From NCBI GenBank assembly GCA_902779765.1, contig CACZCQ010000018.1, forward strand, positions 1-37,215: a DNA stretch of 37,215 bases, in the 5' to 3' direction. The stretch is from an uncultured Bacteroidia bacterium (GTDB taxonomy: Bacteria > Bacteroidota > Bacteroidia > Bacteroidales > UBA932). Shown here one piece after another: positions 8,279 to 17,556 of this stretch. Made by a program: the position numbers and the translations under genes. The notes under the pieces were generated by a model, which made no database searches, was not told the origin of the DNA, and saw only the letters and a program-made list of their open reading frames with translations. Each line of letters starts with the position of its first letter. Positions within the stretch are counted from its first letter, which is position 1.

Positions 8279-9643
8279 CTTCGAGGCTATGTCGGAAAGC
8301 TCGCTTCTCTCACCGATCCTGAGGAATATGTGCTCGAACAGTTTCTGTCCGTCCATTTTCTCTCCCAGATGCGTGAGACCGTTGGACCACTGGTCCAGGT
8401 AGGGCTGGTCGATCTGGAATATGTCTCCAGTGAAGACCATCTTGGTACCTTCACCGGCCCTTGTTATGATCGTCTTGACCTCGTTGGGGGTAAGGTTCTG
8501 CGCTTCGTCGCAGATGAAATAGACGTTTCCGAGACTCCGTCCCCTGATGTACGCGAGAGGGGAGATCAGGAGTTTCTCCTCCTTCAGCATGGCGTCTATT
8601 TTCATGGCCTCCTTGCTGGTGGACCTAAACTGACCCCGTATGACGTTGAGGTTGTCCATCAGAGGCTGGACGAAAGGACTCATCTTGGTCTTCTGGTCTC
8701 CTGGCAGGAACCCGATCTCCTGGTTGCCCAGGACGACGGTAGGTCTGGTGAGGATTATCTGGTCATAATCCCTGGCCTGCTCCAGGGCGGAAGCAAGAGC
8801 GATCAGGGTCTTTCCCGTGCCGGCTCCGCCGGTCATTGAGACAAGCTTTATGTTCGGGTTTGTACAGGCGTCGATCGCGAATCTCTGCTCGTCGTTCTTC
8901 GGCCTGATGCCATAGACGGATTTGTTCTTTACGAGGACCACTTTTCCCAGATCCTCATCGAAACGGGCGCAGACCATGTCGCTGCCGTTCCGGATCTTGT
9001 AAAGCTGGTTCGGGCGGGGACGTTTCCTGGACAGCGCCTCCCAAGAGACGGAGGTCTCGGGTCCGTAGACGAGTTCCTGGATATCCTGAGGGTCCACATC
9101 GTCCAGGATCTGCACCTCCTTGTTGGAATTCTCGATCTTCTCCTCTTCGACCCTGTCGGTCATGTAGTCCTGGACTTCCATTCCGGCGGCCTTGGATTTC
9201 ATCCTGAGGTTTATGTCCTTGGTTACCAGGGCCACGAAGCGGCCGGGATTGTTGTCCCGTACCCAGATGGCTGTGGACAGGATCCTGTGGTCGGGAATGT
9301 CGTCGAAGAACAGGTCCTTCATCTCCTCGGGGAAAGGATGGTTGGGCTCTATCTTGATGTTTCCCAGGCCCTTTGCGATCGGAACCCCGTTCTGGCCGAA
9401 GGAGCGGCCTTCCGTGATCCGGTCTATGTCGCGCATGAATCCGCGGGCATTGTACGCCAGCTGGTCATTGCCTTTCTTGAACTTGTCCAACTCCTCGATC
9501 ACAGCGATCGGAATGACCAGGTCGTTGTCCTTGAATTTCCGTATAGCCTTGTAATCGTGCAGGATGATATTCGTATCCAGGACGAATATCTTCGGCTTCC
9601 TGTTGCCGCGGACTGCAACGAGTCCCTTAGTGTATCTTGCCAT
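8270..9643 (-). CDS. PhoH-family protein with N-terminal PIN domain
   Basis: A 457-residue two-domain protein. Residues ~18-150 form a PIN nuclease domain: FVLDTN with Asp23, IEELDKFK near 49-56, and LVTKDINLR near 139-147 supply its acidic metal-binding residues. Residues ~245-440 are a PhoH ATPase with Walker A GGAGTGKT at 272-279 and a Walker B-like FICDEAQN further on. This is the PhoH2/YlaK architecture, which in studied homologues couples ATP-dependent RNA unwinding with sequence-specific RNA cleavage. It is cytoplasmic. It follows the PurL-like gene by 13 bp on the same strand, implying co-transcription. The family call is firm; RNA as target is from family knowledge. Confidence 0.92.
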   Translation of the reverse strand: MARYTKGLVAVRGNRKPKIFVLDTNIILHDYKAIRKFKDNDLVIPIAVIEELDKFKKGNDQLAYNARGFMRDIDRITEGRSFGQNGVPIAKGLGNIKIEPNHPFPEEMKDLFFDDIPDHRILSTAIWVRDNNPGRFVALVTKDINLRMKSKAAGMEVQDYMTDRVEEEKIENSNKEVQILDDVDPQDIQELVYGPETSVSWEALSRKRPRPNQLYKIRNGSDMVCARFDEDLGKVVLVKNKSVYGIRPKNDEQRFAIDACTNPNIKLVSMTGGAGTGKTLIALASALEQARDYDQIILTRPTVVLGNQEIGFLPGDQKTKMSPFVQPLMDNLNVIRGQFRSTSKEAMKIDAMLKEEKLLISPLAYIRGRSLGNVYFICDEAQNLTPNEVKTIITRAGEGTKMVFTGDIFQIDQPYLDQWSNGLTHLGEKMDGQKLFEHIFLRIGERSELSDIASKLL

Positions 9644-9656
9644 ATATGGTTATTGG

Positions 9657-10829
9657 TCAATCTTCTCCTTCGGAAGTCTGGCTGCTGAGCAGCGACTGGA
9701 GTATGTCGGATATTCCGCCACCCCGTCCTGACTTGACCTTGACGCTGCCCGTCCCGGGCACCGGATGTCCTATCGGGTAGTATGCGATGTCCTGCAGCAG
9801 GAACTCGGCATCCGCATAGTCATAGTCGATATCCTTTATCTGGATGAGCGCCCCCGGTATCTCCGAGAACAGCACCCTGATGCTCCTGTCTTCGTCGTAA
9901 GCGTTCATCAGCCCGCTGACATCGATGGATGCCCCGACGTTTTCCTGGCACATCGCCTTGATTGCAGGGAGGAGGCCGCCGTCGCCGACCGAGACTCCGG
10001 ACAGCACTACCTTGTCTTCCACGAACTCCCTGACTATCTCGAAGCAGTCTATGAAATAGTCACCGTCGCCTATCTCGGGGGCGGTGTCGCCGTTCTGGCC
10101 GAAAGCCTGGCACAGCAGGGAGTTGCCTAGCCTGAAATCGCAGCTGTCGAACGGAATGAATATCAGCCAGCTGTCGGGATCCGCAACAAGTTTGTCAGGC
10201 ACCGCCCTCCTGCGTCCGATGACTGGATGTATGCTTCCGAAAGGAGCATTGCCGGGGAGGTCGATCTCGTCTTCCGGATCTATCTCTTCGTCAGGGTCTT
10301 CCGGCTTTTCCGTAGCCGCCACCTTGAAAGCGACCTGGCATACCCTCTCGCTTTCCGTGTATGAATATGAATTCAGGCAGATGCCCAGGGAATCGATATA
10401 GTCGGCAGCAGCCTCTACCGAAGAGTAGAACGCGGCCATGCTGCCGAGAGCCTTGTTGTTCCAGCGCCATTTCGCGAGCAGGGTGAGATCGCCCAGCCTG
10501 AAATGACCCTTCATCCACATCGTATCCAGCAGGGCCTTGGCTATCCGGCTTTTCGTGAATCCTTCCGGGAAGGTCAGGGGACAGTTCCTCGGGGTGCCGA
10601 CCAGTGCGGATGTCCTGGTGAGATATTCCTGTACATCCTGGCTGTTGAACTGGTCGGTAGCTGGGCAAGGGTCGGTGCTCTCGTCCACGATGGGTTCATA
10701 TTCCTCGAAAATGGCGGATTCTTCCGGTTCCCGCTCAAGGCATCCGTCCAGGATGTCCGCAGGGGTGAACCGCCTTGGAATCCCGTCGATGATGTATTCA
10801 GAGTGTAATGCCGAGGTTTTTTCTTTCAT
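9657..10829 (-). CDS. PurL/PurM-like (AIRS-fold) protein, probably not an active FGAM synthase
   Basis: A 390-residue protein. The ATG at 10829 was chosen because the candidate promoter lies just upstream of it, and the longer frame would start before that promoter. Residues ~110-165 (LAKWRWNNKALG..., then LGICLN) and ~218-355 resemble the second AIRS-like half of PurL: FRLGNSLLCQAFGQNGDTAP at 232-251, SVGDGGLLPAIKAM at 280-293, VLFSEIPGALIQI at 319-331. The glutaminase domain and the first, catalytic ATP-binding half of PurL are absent; the first ~100 residues and the acidic linker at 178-191 match nothing I know. Real FGAM synthase is ~1200 residues in related organisms, so this looks like a repurposed paralogue that may bind a nucleotide. 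It is the promoter-proximal gene of a phoH operon. Fold assignment rests on motif recall. Confidence 0.7.
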   Translation of the reverse strand: MKEKTSALHSEYIIDGIPRRFTPADILDGCLEREPEESAIFEEYEPIVDESTDPCPATDQFNSQDVQEYLTRTSALVGTPRNCPLTFPEGFTKSRIAKALLDTMWMKGHFRLGDLTLLAKWRWNNKALGSMAAFYSSVEAAADYIDSLGICLNSYSYTESERVCQVAFKVAATEKPEDPDEEIDPEDEIDLPGNAPFGSIHPVIGRRRAVPDKLVADPDSWLIFIPFDSCDFRLGNSLLCQAFGQNGDTAPEIGDGDYFIDCFEIVREFVEDKVVLSGVSVGDGGLLPAIKAMCQENVGASIDVSGLMNAYDEDRSIRVLFSEIPGALIQIKDIDYDYADAEFLLQDIAYYPIGHPVPGTGSVKVKSGRGGGISDILQSLLSSQTSEGED

Positions 10830-10847
10830 TCCGTTAGAATATGTCTG

Positions 10848-10878
10848 TAAATTTAAGTATTTTTGATTTGAGTTCAAA
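10848..10878 (-). promoter_or_regulatory. Candidate promoter of the PurL-like/phoH operon
   Basis: Minus-strand TTTG (10878-10875), 19 bp, TAAATTTA (10855-10848): one mismatch from consensus in the last -7 base. The ATG at 10829 follows 18 bp later. It overlaps the region needed for folC transcription on the other strand. Confidence 0.55.
10858..10865 (+). promoter_or_regulatory. Candidate -7 box of folC
   Basis: TATTTTTG fits TAnnTTTG and lies 32 bp before the folC ATG at 10898. No good TTG is present at the -33 distance. It interleaves with the divergent promoter at 10848-10878. Confidence 0.45.
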
Positions 10879-10897
10879 AAACTGGGACCAAGGTAGA

Positions 10898-12247
10898 ATG
10901 GGAAAATATTCAAAGGCAGCATACAACCGGAAGATAGAAGCGATATTCGTCAGGTTCCCGTCCGTCCAGAAGGTTCCCTTCGGGGATGCCTACAAGCCGG
11001 GCCTGGAACATATGATGAAGTTTTCCGGCTTGTTGGGCGATCCGCACAAGGAGTACAGGACGATCCACATTGCAGGCACTAACGGCAAGGGGTCGGTGGC
11101 CAACATGCTGGCTTCGGCACTTGCCGCTGCCGGGCTGAAGGTGGGACTGTATACATCGCCCCATATCGAAGACTTCAGGGAGAGGGCCAGGATCCTCAGT
11201 CCTCCTGTGCTGATTCCGGAAGAATACGTCTACGACTTCCTCTGCCGCTATGAGGAAGATATGGACACCCTGGACCTGTCGTTCTTCGAGATTACCACCG
11301 GACTGGCTTTCAAGTGGTTCGCCGATGAGAAGGTGGACGTGGCGGTGATCGAGACCGGCCTCGGAGGGCGGCTCGACAGTACCAACATAATCACTCCGGA
11401 CCTTTCGATCATAACCAGCATCGCCCTTGACCACTGTGCCCTTCTCGGGGATACCCTGGAAGCCATTGCTGCGGAGAAAGCCGGGATATTCAAACCAGGC
11501 GTGCCGGCTCTGGTAGGGGAGTACCTTCCCGAGACCCGTCCGGTGTTCGAGTCCAGGGCCCGTGAAACCGGGAGCACGTTGGTATGTGCCGAAGAAACCG
11601 GACCTTCCCTCGGTGGCAGGACTGAAGGGATTCTCAATGAAATGGACCTTCGCGGCAGATACCAGGCCAAGAATCTCAGGACCGTGCTTGCAGCCGTGGA
11701 CATCCTCAAAGAATGCCCTTTCTATTCCGGACTTGACGATACGGAGGCTGTCGTCGATGCGCTCGAACATACAGCGGAGAGGGCAGGCTTCCACGGCCGC
11801 TGGGAGAGGATTTCCGACCATCCGACCGTCATCGCCGACATCGGCCACAATCCGGCTGCCTTGAAAGGAAATTTCGCTCAGCTTGAGGAAATGATGGCGA
11901 CCGGGGAATATTCCTCACTCATAATCGTATATGCCATCATGGCGGACAAGGACCTGGCGGGAATTATGCCTCTGATGCCTTCCGGTGCCACCTACATATT
12001 CACCAATCCCAAGACGCGGAGGGCTATGCCCGAGGAGGAACTAACCGCCCGCTACAAGGCTTTCTGCGAGGAGGAAGGCCGCCCGGATGACAAAGTTTTC
12101 CATACCCCTTCCGTACGTCAGGCCCTTCGGAAAGCATTCGGCCTGGACAAGGGAGGCAATCCCCTGATCTATGTCGGCGGAAGCACGTATCTCGTGTCCG
12201 AGGCCGTCCGGGAAATGGGAGAATCCAAGTCCTTGCAAGGTTTTTGA
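10898..12247 (+). CDS. folC: Bifunctional folylpolyglutamate/dihydrofolate synthase
   Basis: The 449-residue Mur-ligase-type enzyme has its P-loop GTNGKGS at 60-66, then YTSPHI and DFRERARI substrate-loop motifs, ETGLGGRLDSTN, and SIALDHCALLGDTLEAIAAEK. These are classic FolC blocks. It adds glutamate to dihydropteroate and further glutamates to folates, using ATP, in the cytoplasm. An earlier in-frame ATG at 10841 lies upstream of the -7 box at 10858-10865 and adds residues not typical of FolC, so the ATG at 10898 is preferred. The giant macroglobulin gene follows after 17 bp and is probably on the same transcript. Confidence 0.95.
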   Translation: MGKYSKAAYNRKIEAIFVRFPSVQKVPFGDAYKPGLEHMMKFSGLLGDPHKEYRTIHIAGTNGKGSVANMLASALAAAGLKVGLYTSPHIEDFRERARILSPPVLIPEEYVYDFLCRYEEDMDTLDLSFFEITTGLAFKWFADEKVDVAVIETGLGGRLDSTNIITPDLSIITSIALDHCALLGDTLEAIAAEKAGIFKPGVPALVGEYLPETRPVFESRARETGSTLVCAEETGPSLGGRTEGILNEMDLRGRYQAKNLRTVLAAVDILKECPFYSGLDDTEAVVDALEHTAERAGFHGRWERISDHPTVIADIGHNPAALKGNFAQLEEMMATGEYSSLIIVYAIMADKDLAGIMPLMPSGATYIFTNPKTRRAMPEEELTARYKAFCEEEGRPDDKVFHTPSVRQALRKAFGLDKGGNPLIYVGGSTYLVSEAVREMGESKSLQGF

Positions 12248-12264
12248 AGTAGAGGACAATCGTT

Positions 12265-15200
12265 ATGAAAACCAGGATAATAGTTTCGGTGCTCGCAGTT
12301 GCAGCCATCTGCGCGGCGGCCATTACATCGCAAGCTTTTATGAAGACAGATAAGAACCCGACCAAGGACGCGGAAGGCCACGTCCTGACTTCCCAGTGGA
12401 AGGCTTACAACGCAGCCCTGAAAGCAGACCAGCCGAAGAAGATGGCCGAAATCCTGGAATCGATCAAGAAGGAGGCAAAGGCCAGAAGGTACCACTGGGA
12501 CTTCTACGACGCTGCCGTCAAAAAGGTCGAGGCGGAGTCGATGAGGAACTGGAAACTGCATCAGGAGCTTCAGGACAAGCTGTCCGCCGAAATAAAGGAA
12601 TATGGTGAACCGATAGTCAGTTATGCTTACCGCAGGGATACTGAAGGAGGCGGACTTATAGATTTTGTCCTGACAAATCGCGTCCGTCTGGAGGCGGGGA
12701 AGAACACTCCGTTCTATACCATGACCTTGGGTCAGATGAACAACCTTCTGAATTCTTTCATCAAAAATGACTATGAGTATGCCCTTTGGTCGGAGCGCCT
12801 CTATTCGTCGAATGATTCCAAAGTTGTATCTGCCTTGAAAGACTGTCTCGGTGATTCCTATCCGTCGGCAGCCTGGCTCGAATTCCAGGAAGTCGGACAA
12901 ACGGACTGGGACAGCCGCAAGGAAGCGGCACAGGCCTTTGCAAAGAAGTACGAAGGGAAAGCGGTATCCTTGTTCGCAAAATCGCTTCTGTTCGATCAGA
13001 GGAAGATGGAGCTCGAAGCGGACAATGCCGGAGAAGATGCTTTCAAGACCCTGTATTCCGAGATAAAGGAAGCCGAGAAGGAACGCAGGTCCTATACATC
13101 CGGAGTTGATTCCAGGATTGCTTCCACCATCAGCGATTTCAAATACCAGATGGAGAGCCTTGAGCGCAAGGATATCTCCATCTCCTTCATAGACAAAGAG
13201 ATAGTGTTGGCTTTCCGCAACCTTGACAAGGCCGATGTCAGCATGGTTACTGACACCAAGGATGCCAAAACGATACTCAGGCAGACGGTCATCAATCCCA
13301 AGAGGAGTTTTTATGTCCTTGATACCGTGAAACTGGCCATCCCGAGGTGCGATGACGGTGACTATGTGGTCAAGGCCGTCAACGGGAAGGTCATGGACGA
13401 GGCCATATACTCTCCCAAGACCCTTTCCATTGCCGTAAGGGAAGACTCCGAAGGCTGGAAGTTCTATGTGGCCGACTATCTGACCGGACGCCCCTGCGAA
13501 ACAGTTGACCTCAAGCTTAACTTGTCGGGAAATACCGTTGCCGAGACCGGCGGAGTGGTGGTGGATGGCTTTACCCCGCTGCCCGAAAAGATCACCAAAG
13601 CCCTTGGCAAGGATGCTTACTATTCGCTCGAGGCTTCCCTGAGGGATCCCGATGGCTTCCTGCGCAAGTCCAAGCCCCAGAGTCTCAGGAATCAGAGATA
13701 CTACGAATCCAAGGACGAGGAAGGTGTCTACTGCAACTTGTTCACCGACAAAGGGGCATACAATCCTGGCGAGACCCTGAAGTTCAAGGCCGTGCTGTAC
13801 GGAGGCGACATGAACAGGAGTCTCCACACCTTTAAGGCAGGGGAAAAGGTGGTGGCGAAACTCTTCAATGCTGAAAGGAAGGAGGCCGGCACTCTCAACC
13901 TTTCCACGAACGATTTCGGTTCGGTGGCGGGAGAGTTCCTGATTCCCGAAGGGGAGAGGAACGGCCGCTTCCGCCTGGAGATTGTCCAGGGCAGGACCCT
14001 GGCGTCCACAAGCGTTGTCGTGGATGAGTTCATCCTTCCTACCTATGACCTTGTATTCGACAGCGTTGACAGCCTCTATTTCATGGGTGACGAGCTCGAG
14101 GTCAAGGGCAGGCTCACAAGCTACAGCGGTCATCCCCTCGATGCCGCAGAACTTACCTATACAGTTGACAGCAGGGGAGAGAGGATATCCTCGGGGGTAG
14201 TCCCGCAGGGAGCGGACGGAGCATTTGCAATCCGTTTCCAGACAAAGCAGGACCGCTATTGGTACAGCGTCAAGGTAAAGGTCAAGGATGCGACGGGGGA
14301 GACAAAGGAATATTCAAGGTCGGTGTACGTCCTGAACTATCTGAACCTCAGCCTCAATCTCGAGAATGCCGATAAAGGGGACGTGTGTGTCACTACCGGT
14401 TCACGCTATCCTGGTGACCGCCTGCTTTCAGGGGACAAGGCGACAGTCTTGTTTACCGTGACCAACAGCGAGGGTGTCAAGGTACCGGTTCCGGTCAGTT
14501 ACGAACTTAAGGATTCCGAAGGCAAGGTGGTAGTAACCGGAAATGCGGTTTCCGGAGAAAGCAAGGGAATTGCAGTCCCGAAGTCCGGATTGTATACCCT
14601 TGTCGCCAAGGCTTCTGTCAAGGCTACGGATGGGAAGGTAATATCATCCGAAGAAAAACTTACGATCCTCAGGGTCGGGGAAGATGATGATATACTCCAG
14701 GCGGATGTTGAGAACTTCTTCAAGCTTGTCGGCCCTTGCTCGGACGGTTCGCTCAAGGACGGAGAGGATATCCATGTCAAGATGGGCGCCGGCAAAGGCC
14801 CTGTCTGGGCAGTTGCGACGCTGTTCGGGGACAGGAGGCAGCCGCTTTCACGCAAGCTGGTCCCTCTGGACGGCAAGGCAGGGGAGAAGGGTTCCATCAC
14901 CGACATCGTATTCGATTACAAGGCTGAGTATCCCGACGCCTTGTATCTGATGGTGTTCTATTTCCGCAACGGCTCCCATTACACCTTCAGCAGGGAGTTC
15001 AGGAGGGAGAAGGAAGAGTTGGTGCTTCCTTTGGAGTTCTCATCCTTCGAGGACAAGGCCCTTCCCGGAAAGGAGTATTCAATGATTATTAAATCCCTTG
15101 CCGGAGCGGAGGCTCTTGCGGCGGTCTTCGACAAGAGTTCCGAGACCATAGCTCCGAACAGGTGGAGTATCGTCAGGCTGACGGACAGGGGAGCGCAGGG

Positions 15201-17553
15201 CGTTTCTTGCCAGGTCCAGGACGGCGGTATCGGAAATGCCATAAGGATAGGTTATTCGGGCAAGAACGCCATGTTCAAGACAAGGGCTGCCGGAGCGGTT
15301 ATGGAGGAGGTGCAAGTGGAGTATTCGATGAATTCGATGGAGCTGGCCGATGCAGCAGCTCCTATGGCGATGAAGGCGGAAACTGGAGAAGCCTTATATG
15401 ATGATGCCGTTTCAGGGGAGATCGCTGACGAGGTCGAAGTACGTTCAGACTTCGCCACCAGCCTGGCTTTCGAGCCTTTCCTAAGGACAGGACCGGATGG
15501 AACAGCCGAGCTCAAGTTCAAGACTTCGGACAAGCTCTCGACATTCGTGGTCCAGGTTTATGCCCATACACCCGAGATGCTTAACTCCTTGATGAGGAAA
15601 GAGATGGTGGTATCCGTGCCGGTGAAGGTCGCCGTGGCGGAACCGAAATACCTTTACAAGGGAGACAAATTCGTGCTTCACGCCACAGTTTCCAGCATGT
15701 CTGAAATCCCGGTCACAGGGACCGTAGTGCTTCAGGCCTATCCATCTGCGGAATACAAGGATGCCAAGCCGTTCTCCACTGTTTCCAGGAAGGTGACAAT
15801 CCCTGCCGGAGAGACCGTCCCGGTGGAATTCGATGTCGATCCCAGGGATTATGATGAACTTGGACTCAAGGTGGTTTTCGCCGACAAGGCCAAGACCTTC
15901 TCGGATGCAGTATTCGTATCCCTTCCCGTCCTCGAAGCCGAACAGACCCTGACAGAATCCCATTCTGCGGTTTTGCTTCCTGGAATGGACAAGGAGGCTC
16001 TGATCCGCAGGCTTCGGTCCGAATTCACCGGAACCACGGCGAACGGAGCTGAATACAAGGAGATAGACATCCGCCAGATGCTTCTGGATGCCATACCGAC
16101 CAAGGTGGAGCCTTCCGGCAAGGATGTCCTGTCTCTGTCCGAAGCGTTCTATGTCCGCAAGGTGGCGGCCAAACTGGGTTCTTCACTCGAGACCGTCATG
16201 CCGGATTCCGAGCTGATCGCCAATGTATTCGCCTGCCGCAATGCCGACGGAGGCTTCGGTTGGTTCCAGGGTATGCACTCCTCTCCGGTGATTACGGCGG
16301 TCATACTCGAGCGCTTTGCCAAGATGAGGGATGCCGGAATGGCAGTCGAAGGTTTCGACCCCGTACCTTCCGTGAAATATCTCGACCGCAACCAGTTCAT
16401 CCACGGCGATTCGTGGCCGTACTGGTGCGGCTGGCTGTCTGTGGCACAGTATGTTTACGTCCGTTCGATGTATGCTTCTGTCGCTTTCGATGTCTCGAGA
16501 GAGACCAGGAGCGAGGCGAGTGAGTATTCCAAGAACTTCAAGGAGTTCAAGAAATATATCAAGGACTATCTTGTACCGTCCAAATCCGACGGTCGCGGCC
16601 TGAACGGGCAGATCCTCGCCAAGGCGCGCAGGATAAAGACGCTTGTCAACCTTGTCCATAACGAAGGAGGACTGCAGCTTGCATCGTCCTGGGGAATGAA
16701 ATTCCAGGCGGATTCAAAGATGAGATCTTCAATTTCAGCGGACGTGGCTTCGCTTTACGAATATGCCGTAGAACACCGTGACGGCGGTTGGTACTATCCC
16801 AATGCCGTCATGCCCTGGCGCGGCCTCCTGGAAAGCGAGTTGTACGCCCATTCGCTGCTCTGCGACCTCCTCTCGGCCCCTGAGCTTGTCGAAGGGCCCG
16901 AAGGCAAGCGCATCGCCGACGGAATCCGGATCTGGACGATGCTTCAGAAAGAGACTCAGCAATGGGCTGACGACCCGGCATATGTCGATGCAATCAACTC
17001 CGTGATGCAGGGTGGAGAGGATGTTCTGTCCACCAGGGTGGTCCTGATGACGAAGAACTACAGGAAGCCATTCTCGGAGATCGTAGCTGCCGGGAACGGG
17101 TTCACCATCGAGAGGCATTTCTACAAGGAGGTACTCGGAGAAGATTCCAAGGTAGGAAGGCTGGAGATATTCCCTGGAATGAAGCTGTCCGTAGGCGACA
17201 AGGTCGTTGCCGAATACAGGATCTGGAACCAGGAGAACCGCAGTTTCGTGAAGCTGACGGCTCCTCGCGAGGCCGCCTTCAGGCCGGTGAACCAGCTCTC
17301 CGGACACGTCGGATGGTGGATGAGGCCGATAGGCGGCGGGTATTCAGTCACCCCGCAGGGCTACCGCAACGTCAAGACCGATTGCACTGAATATTACTTC
17401 GACGTATATCCGGAAGAGAACACCACTGTCACGGAGGAATTCTTCATCACCCAGGAAGGCGCTTTCACGGCTCCCGTGGTGACGGTTGAATCACTCTATG
17501 CCCCTCACTACCGTGCAAACGACAAGTTCGGGGGAAAGCTGGCTGTAAGGTAA
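12265..17553 (+). CDS. Alpha-2-macroglobulin-family protein lacking the thioester
   Basis: A 1762-residue exported protein with an N-terminal Sec signal (about 1-24) and no lipobox, so probably periplasmic. A helical Lys/Glu-rich segment (~30-320) precedes macroglobulin-type beta domains; GAYNPGETLKFKAVLYGG near 497-514 is an MG2-type motif and LPTYDLVFDSVDSLYFMGD near 590-608 another MG-domain start. SDFATSLAFEPFLRTGPDG near 1059-1077 corresponds to the A2M core block, and NADGGFGWFQG near 1326-1336 to the helical thioester-domain barrel. Where the CxEQ thioester would be expected, the protein reads GKDVLSLSEAFYVRKV; no Cys-x-Glu-Gln occurs. It therefore cannot trap proteases covalently by the standard mechanism. 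It follows folC by 17 bp and converges with the esterase gene, 3 bp away. Its real partner is unknown. Confidence 0.88.
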   Translation: MKTRIIVSVLAVAAICAAAITSQAFMKTDKNPTKDAEGHVLTSQWKAYNAALKADQPKKMAEILESIKKEAKARRYHWDFYDAAVKKVEAESMRNWKLHQELQDKLSAEIKEYGEPIVSYAYRRDTEGGGLIDFVLTNRVRLEAGKNTPFYTMTLGQMNNLLNSFIKNDYEYALWSERLYSSNDSKVVSALKDCLGDSYPSAAWLEFQEVGQTDWDSRKEAAQAFAKKYEGKAVSLFAKSLLFDQRKMELEADNAGEDAFKTLYSEIKEAEKERRSYTSGVDSRIASTISDFKYQMESLERKDISISFIDKEIVLAFRNLDKADVSMVTDTKDAKTILRQTVINPKRSFYVLDTVKLAIPRCDDGDYVVKAVNGKVMDEAIYSPKTLSIAVREDSEGWKFYVADYLTGRPCETVDLKLNLSGNTVAETGGVVVDGFTPLPEKITKALGKDAYYSLEASLRDPDGFLRKSKPQSLRNQRYYESKDEEGVYCNLFTDKGAYNPGETLKFKAVLYGGDMNRSLHTFKAGEKVVAKLFNAERKEAGTLNLSTNDFGSVAGEFLIPEGERNGRFRLEIVQGRTLASTSVVVDEFILPTYDLVFDSVDSLYFMGDELEVKGRLTSYSGHPLDAAELTYTVDSRGERISSGVVPQGADGAFAIRFQTKQDRYWYSVKVKVKDATGETKEYSRSVYVLNYLNLSLNLENADKGDVCVTTGSRYPGDRLLSGDKATVLFTVTNSEGVKVPVPVSYELKDSEGKVVVTGNAVSGESKGIAVPKSGLYTLVAKASVKATDGKVISSEEKLTILRVGEDDDILQADVENFFKLVGPCSDGSLKDGEDIHVKMGAGKGPVWAVATLFGDRRQPLSRKLVPLDGKAGEKGSITDIVFDYKAEYPDALYLMVFYFRNGSHYTFSREFRREKEELVLPLEFSSFEDKALPGKEYSMIIKSLAGAEALAAVFDKSSETIAPNRWSIVRLTDRGAQGVSCQVQDGGIGNAIRIGYSGKNAMFKTRAAGAVMEEVQVEYSMNSMELADAAAPMAMKAETGEALYDDAVSGEIADEVEVRSDFATSLAFEPFLRTGPDGTAELKFKTSDKLSTFVVQVYAHTPEMLNSLMRKEMVVSVPVKVAVAEPKYLYKGDKFVLHATVSSMSEIPVTGTVVLQAYPSAEYKDAKPFSTVSRKVTIPAGETVPVEFDVDPRDYDELGLKVVFADKAKTFSDAVFVSLPVLEAEQTLTESHSAVLLPGMDKEALIRRLRSEFTGTTANGAEYKEIDIRQMLLDAIPTKVEPSGKDVLSLSEAFYVRKVAAKLGSSLETVMPDSELIANVFACRNADGGFGWFQGMHSSPVITAVILERFAKMRDAGMAVEGFDPVPSVKYLDRNQFIHGDSWPYWCGWLSVAQYVYVRSMYASVAFDVSRETRSEASEYSKNFKEFKKYIKDYLVPSKSDGRGLNGQILAKARRIKTLVNLVHNEGGLQLASSWGMKFQADSKMRSSISADVASLYEYAVEHRDGGWYYPNAVMPWRGLLESELYAHSLLCDLLSAPELVEGPEGKRIADGIRIWTMLQKETQQWADDPAYVDAINSVMQGGEDVLSTRVVLMTKNYRKPFSEIVAAGNGFTIERHFYKEVLGEDSKVGRLEIFPGMKLSVGDKVVAEYRIWNQENRSFVKLTAPREAAFRPVNQLSGHVGWWMRPIGGGYSVTPQGYRNVKTDCTEYYFDVYPEENTTVTEEFFITQEGAFTAPVVTVESLYAPHYRANDKFGGKLAVR

Positions 17554-17556
17554 TTA

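Noticed and set aside
12169-14133. 654-residue open frame on the minus strand inside the macroglobulin gene
   Set aside because: It is fully antisense to folC/macroglobulin coding sequence with clear export signal and domains; no promoter, no recognisable motifs, and long antisense frames are expected at this GC content.
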